A DNA stretch of 64,000 nt from Fulvia fulva (lineage: Eukaryota; Ascomycota; Dothideomycetes; Mycosphaerellales; Mycosphaerellaceae), in NCBI RefSeq assembly GCF_020509005.1, contig NC_063016.1, positions 1,984,001-2,048,000 on the forward strand. The letters are read 5' to 3'. The position numbers were made by a program, and so were the translations under genes. Shown here in pieces: positions 57,582 through 64,000 of the stretch. Each line of letters begins with the position of its first letter. The first letter of the stretch is position 1. A model generated the notes under the pieces. That model was not told where the DNA came from. It made no database searches and was given only the letters and a program-made list of their open reading frames with translations.

Positions 57582-60500
57582 GTAGCCCCCCCGAACAAAG
57601 CTGAGTTCCTACGAAGCCGTAGTAGTTCCACATATCGAGGATGTTCAGCTTCAGTACCAGGCCTAGGCCTGATGTCATGGTCGATACACCATTGGTAAGC
57701 CCCGTCGAAAAGCTCAGATTCGAAGAGCCTGCCGATGTTGACTTCTGGGCCGTCTGCGCGGGCGTGGTATTCTTCGATTGCTTGACGATTGAAGATGATA
57801 TGTTGGATAGGTTCCCATGAGGTATCCCACTCAGGGCAACCTTGCCATTCGACTTCATACTTGATCGGCGGTAGTCCTTCAACGTCGTTGGGCTCTACGC
57901 GGATTCCCCGGATCTTGCGGACGGCATAGTCGTCAGAAGGTAGGTTAACAGGCTCGTCGACTTCTACTTCATCGGGAGGACCTGGCATGTCTTGGTTTTG
58001 GTTCGGGAATGGGTCCTCAGCCGACGGCCGAAGGCGTACGGGATGGAAGACGTCGTGGATCTTTATGTTCGCAGGAAGAGCTAGACGGTAGGCGTGTGAA
58101 CTGATACGCTCGGTGATCTCAAAAGGACCTAGGTTCTTCCAGTTCAGCTTCTTGGAGGGGCGGTCTGTCTTGATGTTCTTGGAGTTGAGGTAGACCATAT
58201 CGCCTACTTGGTAGTCGGGAGCTGGCTGGCGACGACGATTGGCTTGATCCTCGTAGATTGCTTGTGCGTACACCATCTCGTCGTGAACTTCTTCATGGAT
58301 CTGTGAGAGCATAGTAGCGAACTCGTCTGCTGCTTGCTCGTTTGCGTCTTCGGTAGGCGGGAGAGGTTCTTCTGGTTCCATGCCTGTACGAGGGTGGTAA
58401 CCTCTCGTAGTATAGAAGGGAGAGTAGCCAGTAGTCTCCGAGTCCCAGTTACGAGTAGCGAACTCCACCGCAGGGATATGCTGAGGCCAATCCTTCTGGT
58501 GGTAGTCGACGAAGCAACGAAGGACCTGCTCGAGGATAGCGTTCGTAATTTCGGTCTGGCCGTCGGTCTGTGGCTGAAAACTGGTCGAGAGGTTATGCTT
58601 GATGCCCAGGATAGCACACAGACGCTTCCAGAAGTGCGAGATGAACTGGGTGCCTCTGTCAGAGGTGATGCTATCCGGGAGGCCTTGAAAGCGCCAGACG
58701 AATTCGTAGAACAAGCGAGCAGTCTCCTTTGCGGTCATGCTCCAGCACGGGATCATGTACCGGTCCTTGGAGTGACGGTCCACGATCACTAGAAGGGCCT
58801 TTGCTTTCACGCCGCTGAAGGTCTTGCCGTGAGGAAGATCGGTGATAAAGTCCATAGTGATGTGCTTCCACGGACGATCAGGAGCCGGGAGAGGGTGCAA
58901 GAGACCGTGGGGACGGTGGCGGTTAGCTTTGGCTCTTCGGCAAGCAGCGCAGTTCAGCACGTAGCGGCGGACGTCCTTCCAGGAATGCGGCCACCAGTAA
59001 TACCTAGCGAGGAGCTTGTGGGTCTTGGCTACGCCTGGGTGACCCCCAGAGGCGGAGTCGTGGATGATTTGAAGAATCTCAGCTCGGATATTAGAGCCTT
59101 CGGGCTGCGGTACGTAAAGCTTCTTACGGAAGTAGACGACACCTTCCTGGAGCTCGCACTCGGACAGCGAGAAGCCCGGGAATGTCCTCGCGCCAGATTC
59201 AAGGGCCTGAACTAACTCTTGGGCGTCTATGTCGGCATCGTACGCTGTTCGTACTCGTGCCATGATGCCTTCGGGCTGCTCCTCATTATCAAACCCCTCA
59301 AAGTCTGATTCGGATGAGCCGTCGGTCGTTACTGAGCCCTCTTCATCGTCGTTCAAGTCCTCAGCGTCCGAGGCGTATTCTTCAGGCTCGGATTCATCGT
59401 CACTCTCGTCAAGGTAGGCAGGAGCGAGCACGAGAGTAGCAAAGGAAGCGGCGAGCGTAGGCTGGCCATTCGATAGGTACTCTCGAAGCTCGGAAGAGAG
59501 GTTGTGCTCTTTGATGACTTGTTGCCCTGCGATTTGCCGGCCCCCTCTTCGATCAACTGGAGAGTCACCAGGGCGGCGGGTAAGGGCGTCGGCCATCGAG
59601 TTGGCCTTGCCGGGCGTGTACGAGATCACGAAGTTGAACCGGGAGAGGAACTCGCTCCAGCGGGCCTGGCGACGATTGAGCAGCTTGCTCTTCATAAAGT
59701 AGACGAGGTTCTTATGGTCGGAGCTTACTTGGACGGGCATAGCAGAGCCTTCGAGCTCGGGGCGCCACTCTTCGAAAGCTTTGACGATGGCGAGAAGCTC
59801 CTTGTCGTAGATCTCGTAGTTACACTCCGTGGCGGTCATCTTCTTGGAGAGGAAGGCGACAGGTAACCAGGGGGATTCAGGCGAGCGGCGTTGTAGCAGG
59901 ACACCGCCCACCACGCCGTCGGATGCGTCGGTCTCTACACGGGTCTCCAGTTCGAAATCGAAGTGCCGTAGAAGCGGGTTCTCAACAAACTTCGCTTTGA
60001 GCAAGTCAAAAGCCTCCTGGCATTCGTCGGTCCAGGCGAACTTCTCACCCTTGCGCGTGAGCTTCGTCAAAGGGCGTACCACGCCCGAAAATGCGTGGAT
60101 GAAGCGGCGGTAGAAGTTGGCAAAGCCTAGGAAACCCTGGACCTCTTTGACGTTCGTAGGAGCATCCCATTCGACGATAGCGTCGATCTTCTCTTGGTCC
60201 ATCTTGATGCCGTCTGCGGTAATGATCAAACCAAGGAACTTGACTTCGGTCTTCTCAAACTCGCACTTGTCGATGTCGAGCTGCAAGCCGGCGTCTGCGA
60301 GCTTCTGAAGGACCTTAGAGACGTGCTCGCGGTGCTCCTCCTTGGTCTCGCTATAGACTAGGATGTCGTCGATGTAGGCAGTGCAGAACTGATCGAGGAA
60401 CTCCTGAAGGATGTCGTTAATGAAGTTCTGGAAGGTACTAGGCCCGTTACAAACGCCGAAGGGCATAACGAGCGACTCGAACAGCCCGTAGCGAGTACGG

Positions 60501-61582
60501 AAGGCTGTGAGATACTCGTGTCCTTCTGCCATTCGTAACTTGTTGAACGCAGCGATGACATCGAGCTTGGTGAAGTACTTGGCCTTAGAGAGGCGCTCGA
60601 GCGTCTCCTGAATCAACGGTATTGGGTAGCGGTTCTTCTTTGTAACAGCGTTCAAGCCTCGGTAGTCTACGCAGAAGCGTAGACCACCGCCGGGCTTCTT
60701 GACGAACATGACGGGACTGCCAGCGCTGGAACGGCTCGCTCGAATGAACCCCTTCTTTAGGTTCTCTTCGAGGTATCTCTTGAGGACGATAAGCTCTTCT
60801 CGGGACATGGAATATAACGGTCCGAACGGTGTCTCTGCACCTTCTTCTAGCTCAATCTTGTGGTCGTGAGGGCGATGAGGAGGCAGCTCGTCTGCGGCTT
60901 TAGCATCGAATACGTGGAGGATGTGGTGTGCCCAAGGAGGGACCTTCGTAGCAGGGTCGGTAGGTGTACGCTTCTTGTCGAGCTTCTCGAGGGCGATGTC
61001 GATATCGCGGAGAGAGGCGGCGAAGACTTGAGCTTTGGGCTGCTTAGCAGCAGTGGTGAAGGCAGCGGCGTTCACCTGGAAGATCTTGGTATACTCAGGA
61101 CCGCGCTGAGGCGGCGGAGAAGGCGGAGGTGCCGGAGGAACTTCTGGAGGGAAGCTGACAGTAAGGGAAGTCCAGTCGATGATAGGTCGGTGTCGTCTGA
61201 ACCAGGGGAGGCCGAGGATAAACTTCTGATGCGGTAGGGACGTAAGGAAGCTGGTGATCGACATACGCTTGCCTCCGAGGGTGATTGACGTGTGTACAAC
61301 ATGAGTAATCTTACCAGTGGTAGTCTCCGTGCCGTCAAAGAGTTCAAGGGTGCGAGGGTACTTCAGTTCCTGGGGTTCGAGGTTGAGAGAGGTCGCGAGT
61401 TTATAGTCCATAAAAGACTCGCCTAGTGCGCCAGTGTCCATGAGAGTGAGATTGGAAGAAGAGAGTTTCTTTGAGCCGATATTTACATTCGTGACGAACG
61501 GTTTGCAAGCGTGGTCCTTGCCCGTCTCGTCGTACAGGTCTAGCTGTGCTGTATTGATCCTCAACTTCTTTCCTCTCTTCAC
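57206..61582 (-). CDS. pol: Pol of the intact chromovirus (PR-RT-RH-IN-chromodomain)
   Basis: 1,458 codons counted from the GTG at 61582; the frame is open further upstream over the end of gag, so this is not a true start. Domains: protease DTG at residues 49-51; reverse transcriptase with YIDD at 403-406; RNase H (ETDASDG near 550); integrase zinc finger (H841, H848, C878, C881) and catalytic D911, D975, E1011 with DD35E spacing; GPF module near 1152; chromodomain about 1219-1272 (YEVEWQGCPEWDTSWEP) which in this clade binds methylated histone H3 and guides insertion to heterochromatin. The last 125 codons lie inside the 3' LTR and the stop is the TAA of its TATA box. Confidence 0.93.
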   Translation of the reverse strand: MKRGKKLRINTAQLDLYDETGKDHACKPFVTNVNIGSKKLSSSNLTLMDTGALGESFMDYKLATSLNLEPQELKYPRTLELFDGTETTTGKITHVVHTSITLGGKRMSITSFLTSLPHQKFILGLPWFRRHRPIIDWTSLTVSFPPEVPPAPPPSPPPQRGPEYTKIFQVNAAAFTTAAKQPKAQVFAASLRDIDIALEKLDKKRTPTDPATKVPPWAHHILHVFDAKAADELPPHRPHDHKIELEEGAETPFGPLYSMSREELIVLKRYLEENLKKGFIRASRSSAGSPVMFVKKPGGGLRFCVDYRGLNAVTKKNRYPIPLIQETLERLSKAKYFTKLDVIAAFNKLRMAEGHEYLTAFRTRYGLFESLVMPFGVCNGPSTFQNFINDILQEFLDQFCTAYIDDILVYSETKEEHREHVSKVLQKLADAGLQLDIDKCEFEKTEVKFLGLIITADGIKMDQEKIDAIVEWDAPTNVKEVQGFLGFANFYRRFIHAFSGVVRPLTKLTRKGEKFAWTDECQEAFDLLKAKFVENPLLRHFDFELETRVETDASDGVVGGVLLQRRSPESPWLPVAFLSKKMTATECNYEIYDKELLAIVKAFEEWRPELEGSAMPVQVSSDHKNLVYFMKSKLLNRRQARWSEFLSRFNFVISYTPGKANSMADALTRRPGDSPVDRRGGRQIAGQQVIKEHNLSSELREYLSNGQPTLAASFATLVLAPAYLDESDDESEPEEYASDAEDLNDDEEGSVTTDGSSESDFEGFDNEEQPEGIMARVRTAYDADIDAQELVQALESGARTFPGFSLSECELQEGVVYFRKKLYVPQPEGSNIRAEILQIIHDSASGGHPGVAKTHKLLARYYWWPHSWKDVRRYVLNCAACRRAKANRHRPHGLLHPLPAPDRPWKHITMDFITDLPHGKTFSGVKAKALLVIVDRHSKDRYMIPCWSMTAKETARLFYEFVWRFQGLPDSITSDRGTQFISHFWKRLCAILGIKHNLSTSFQPQTDGQTEITNAILEQVLRCFVDYHQKDWPQHIPAVEFATRNWDSETTGYSPFYTTRGYHPRTGMEPEEPLPPTEDANEQAADEFATMLSQIHEEVHDEMVYAQAIYEDQANRRRQPAPDYQVGDMVYLNSKNIKTDRPSKKLNWKNLGPFEITERISSHAYRLALPANIKIHDVFHPVRLRPSAEDPFPNQNQDMPGPPDEVEVDEPVNLPSDDYAVRKIRGIRVEPNDVEGLPPIKYEVEWQGCPEWDTSWEPIQHIIFNRQAIEEYHARADGPEVNIGRLFESELFDGAYQWCIDHDIRPRPGTEAEHPRYVELLRLRRNSALFGGATVMVSPQSVQKVGTEEPQSAQKSSRSDSPAWCVSAKNHMPRNIRYGTQPSKFTPLPNLDRFTSARDCVTHGTPASTRDCAGPWKKHVEDSERRAGWNKVLSKAAERGFARVSPVDAGTRTREGRV

Positions 61583-61629
61583 TTTCGGTAAACGTTGTTC
61601 TTGGTCTTCATCGCGTCGATGAGGAAGAC

Positions 61630-62790
61630 CTAGGCTTTTTCCTGCTCAGCGGGAGCAGCAGGAGCAGGCTCGATAGCGCCGACAGCGCCGCGAACCGGGT
61701 TGCGGGCGTTACGAGCAGCGAGCTGCGGACAGTTGGCTGCGATGTGGCCTGGACCGCCGCAGTAGGTGCAGAGTCCGGCCTGGCGACGGCGAAGCTTCTC
61801 TTCGGGAGTGAGCTTACCGTTGACGAGGCCCTGGACTCGAGGGACGGCGGCACCAGCGCTGAGATCCATAGCGTCACCTACAGAGACGGGAGGGAGAGCC
61901 GTAGGAGCGGCGGCGCCTAGTGGAGCAGCGAAGTGGCTTCCGGGACCACGAGGCCGACGACCTTGAGAACGGGAAGCGAGGAGAGAGGCGGTGTGTTTCA
62001 TGTTGGAGTCGAGGCGCTGGCAGGTCTCGACGAGCTCACGGAAGCTCATAGCACCGACGTCCTTGTCCTCGAGGGCTCGAAGAAGCTCTACTGACAAACC
62101 ACGGCGGAGAGTGCTCTTCTTGGTCTCTTCGTTGTAGCCGGTGAACCCGATGTCGCGGTTGAAGGCCGCGAGGTACTCGGCGAAGCTCTTGTTCTTCTGG
62201 AGGAGGTTGTGGATGGCGTTCTGGGCGGTGGCTCTACGGTCTGGATCACCAAAGGCAGCACGGAGGTCCTGCATCAAGGTGAGGACGTCCGGGCAGCCGA
62301 TAGTCTGCGTGGCGTTGTCGATGTAGTGTTGTACCTGAGCCGCGGCGTCTCCCCGAAGGAGGGAGAAGACGTACGTGACTTTGTCCTTCTCTTGCGGAAA
62401 GTGGTCGGCATTAGCCAACAGCTTGATGGTGAGCTGTGTCTCAAATGCCTCAAACTTGCTCTTGTTGCCGTCGAACTCGTCTGGGTCGTTGACCTTCTTG
62501 GAGAAGTGCTGGCGGCGGTTGTCGTCGGCGTGCGGGGCGAGGTTCTGGAAGGTGTTCACAATACCTTGAAGGTATGTTGCTTGGTTGTTTGCTTGCTCGA
62601 CCTGCTGGGCGGTCTCGCGGAAAGAGGAGACGGTGCGGTTGATGAGAGCGTAGGCGGTGTCGGGGTTGGCGTTTGCCCAGGCACCGAAGGCAGCGGCGTT
62701 CGAGAAGGGGATGTCAGTCCACTCACTGAAGTGGAATGGAGTGTCTTGGTTGTCGAGGTTGACACCTCTATCGGTGGCGTGGTCACCCAT
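61630..62790 (-). CDS. gag: Gag of the intact chromovirus
   Basis: 386 aa from the ATG at 62790 (MGDHATDRG). The capsid-like helical region is followed by a basic, Arg/Gly-rich segment and a single zinc knuckle CTYCGGPGHIAANC (C-x2-C-x4-H-x4-C) near the C-terminus. The frame could be read further upstream without stop, but this ATG has a sensible leader. It ends TAG at 61630; pol lies in the -1 frame and is open across this end, so expression by frameshift or re-initiation is likely. I saw no canonical X-XXY-YYZ heptamer. Confidence 0.92.
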   Translation of the reverse strand: MGDHATDRGVNLDNQDTPFHFSEWTDIPFSNAAAFGAWANANPDTAYALINRTVSSFRETAQQVEQANNQATYLQGIVNTFQNLAPHADDNRRQHFSKKVNDPDEFDGNKSKFEAFETQLTIKLLANADHFPQEKDKVTYVFSLLRGDAAAQVQHYIDNATQTIGCPDVLTLMQDLRAAFGDPDRRATAQNAIHNLLQKNKSFAEYLAAFNRDIGFTGYNEETKKSTLRRGLSVELLRALEDKDVGAMSFRELVETCQRLDSNMKHTASLLASRSQGRRPRGPGSHFAAPLGAAAPTALPPVSVGDAMDLSAGAAVPRVQGLVNGKLTPEEKLRRRQAGLCTYCGGPGHIAANCPQLAARNARNPVRGAVGAIEPAPAAPAEQEKA

Positions 62791-62821
62791 GAGGATGACT
62801 CGAGTGGTTGACGGTTTGTTG

Positions 62822-62830
62822 GTCTTTTGT
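62822..62830 (-). promoter_or_regulatory. Putative self-priming primer-binding site
   Basis: Two bases after the 5' LTR the minus strand reads acaaaagac. This is a perfect 9-nt complement of gtcttttgt in the LTR (62,940-62,932), about 41 nt downstream of the TATA start, where the transcript should begin. This is the arrangement of Tf1-type self-primed elements. The RIPped copy has acgaaagac with gtctttcgt, so the pairing is preserved. Confidence 0.65.
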
Positions 62831-62832
62831 GA

Positions 62833-63352
62833 TGTCAGGGCGAGAGCCTGGCCTGTGAGATGCAAGGGTGAAAGCGAGAATGCAGGTGCGAAGTGCAGAT
62901 GCAAAAGGGTATGGTATGATTGCTACACAAAACAAAAGACGAAGAAAGCAAGAGAGGCCTGGGGAAGGCCAGATATTTATACGCGACCCTCGCGAGTGCG
63001 TGTCCCCGCATCAACAGGGCTAACCCGTGCGAAGCCGCGCTCAGCAGCTTTGCTCAAAACCTTATTCCAACCTGCCCTACGTTCCGAGTCTTCCACGTGC
63101 TTCTTCCAGGGTCCAGCGCAGTCGCGGGTGCTCGCGGGAGTGCCGTGAGTCACACAGTCACGAGCCGAAGTGAATCTGTCAAGGTTTGGTAGAGGGGTGA
63201 ATTTGGAGGGCTGGGTCCCGTAGCGAATGTTGCGGGGCATGTGATTCTTGGCGCTCACACACCAAGCTGGACTGTCACTTCTTGACGACTTCTGAGCACT
63301 CTGAGGCTCTTCTGTCCCCACCTTCTGTACACTCTGTGGGGAGACCATGACA
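62833..63352 (-). repeat. 5' LTR of the intact chromovirus
   Basis: 520 bp, apparently identical to the 3' LTR. The TATA box is at 62,981-62,974 and gtctttttgt-type primer complement gtcttttgt is at 62,940-62,932 on the minus strand. Confidence 0.96.
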
Positions 63353-63357
63353 GAGTG

Positions 63358-64000
63358 CGTGCCGTACGTTCTAGGAGCGATAGCCGTAGGGGCAGCTAGT
63401 ATTCGTGTATCCTGGAACCTTCCTCTATAATAGGTACCCCTGGAGGCCGATGTGTTCGCTTCGCAGTTGGGTTGCTATGCTACTCTGTGCCCTCGTAAGG
63501 CGGTAGTGGATGAGCTTCGGGGGGTGCTTGACCGCGGATTTTGTAGCTAACTATTCCTTAGGTTGTCCCGCTAGCTAAGGGCGTCCACTATGCCCTACAA
63601 CCTGGTTGTTCCACCTCTCTTTCCATAGTTGCTCTACAAACGATTTCTCACCTTCCTATTGTGTTGCTAGCTGTTCGTCCCTTGCCCGGTAGTTCGGCTC
63701 GTTTCCGGGTCGAATGCCCTTATACGCTAGTACTGATTCGCGGGCCCTTGCGACTGCACTGGCGATGACCTTCTGTACTGGGTACTATGCCGACTTGCCT
63801 AAGTAGGAGGTCCGTAGTCCCTAGATGTATAGGTCGATCGGCGGTATAGCGGTCTCGTGCTCAAGCATCCTCGTTAGTATCGACTTATATGCCCCGGTGA
63901 CCTTCCTTAGGCATTGGTTTTGGATCTTCGCTAGCGGCGCGACGAGTCCCTTCGATAGGCAGGCCCTCTCGCCTAAGGACCACACTTGGCTGCTATAGGT
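63358..64000 (-). mobile_element. Continuation of the LINE interrupted by the intact chromovirus
   Basis: Minus-strand frame with only TAG interruptions encodes the region after the RT domain: TYSSQVWSLGERAC at the window edge, ESVLAYKGIRPGNEPNY, SSIATQLRSEHIGLQGYL and the start of the terminal Cys/His motif, which resumes at 57,061 on the other side of the insertion. It runs off the window end. Confidence 0.78.

Larger units (their letters stand above)
57062..63352 (-). mobile_element. Intact Ty3/gypsy chromovirus, probably recent
   Basis: 6,291 bp, LTRs 57,062-57,581 and 62,833-63,352 (520 bp each, identical as far as I can read), TG...CA ends with inverted tgtca, and 5-bp target duplication gagtg at 57,057-57,061 and 63,353-63,357. 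Gag and pol frames are open. CpA is abundant, so it shows no RIP at all. The polypurine tract (GGGGGGGCTAC on the minus strand) abuts the 3' LTR and a primer site follows the 5' LTR. It is inserted in the C-terminal coding part of a lightly RIPped LINE. Everything needed for autonomous transposition appears present. Confidence 0.96.

Noticed and set aside
61600..61640. Slippery heptamer for -1 frameshifting between gag and pol
   Set aside because: The overlap contains ggaaaaagcc, but in the gag frame it does not fit X-XXY-YYZ, so no frameshift site is claimed.
1..64000. tRNA genes, rRNA, CRISPR arrays, riboswitches
   Set aside because: No T-loop/acceptor pairing typical of tRNA was found on reading, and CRISPR or bacterial riboswitches are not expected in a fungal chromosome; a dedicated scan was not possible.

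Overview
The window is from a filamentous ascomycete nuclear genome (Pezizomycotina, probably Dothideomycetes). The evidence is genes split by short GT-AG introns (46 to about 120 bp, two longer), typical fungal families (Zn2Cys6 regulator, MedA-type regulator, GH17 glucanase, group hybrid histidine kinase, nuclear ATP9), and repeats carrying the C-to-T at CpA signature of repeat-induced point mutation (RIP). Exon boundaries were placed by hand from splice signals and reading-frame continuity.

Bases 1-41,400 are gene space. In order: histidine acid phosphatase (+), ATP synthase subunit 9 (+), Zn2Cys6 transcription factor (+), large PPR-like mitochondrial protein (+), unknown 710-aa protein (+), short-chain dehydrogenase relic (-), MAPEG protein (-), truncated hybrid histidine kinase relic (+), GH17 glucanase (+), medA-type regulator (-), a gene-poor stretch of about 7.7 kb, DUF2235 hydrolase (+), centrin (+) and a 2-oxoglutarate/Fe(II) oxygenase (+). 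The genes look like unrelated housekeeping, developmental and wall functions; I see no biosynthetic cluster.

Bases 41,430-64,000 are a nest of transposons in three states of decay. From 41.4 to 53.4 kb almost every CpA/TpG has become TpA. This block holds Tad-like LINE fragments, two inverted 234-bp LTRs of another LTR element, a gag relic, and a complete but RIP-destroyed Ty3/gypsy chromovirus (44,186-50,474, TSD gagag). From 53.4 to 57.06 kb, and again from 63.35 kb to the end, LINE copies are only lightly mutated; two of them meet tail to tail. At 57,062-63,352 lies an apparently intact chromovirus of the same family as the ruined copy (520-bp LTRs that read as identical, TSD gagtg, open gag and pol with a chromodomain), inserted in one of the lightly mutated LINEs.

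The most notable observations are: the primer-binding site of the intact element is complementary to its own LTR just downstream of the TATA box, and both halves of the pairing differ together in the RIPped copy, which points to self-primed reverse transcription; the pol frame runs through the polypurine tract and 125 codons of the 3' LTR to stop in the TATA box; and a pristine and a RIPped copy of one family lie within 7 kb.
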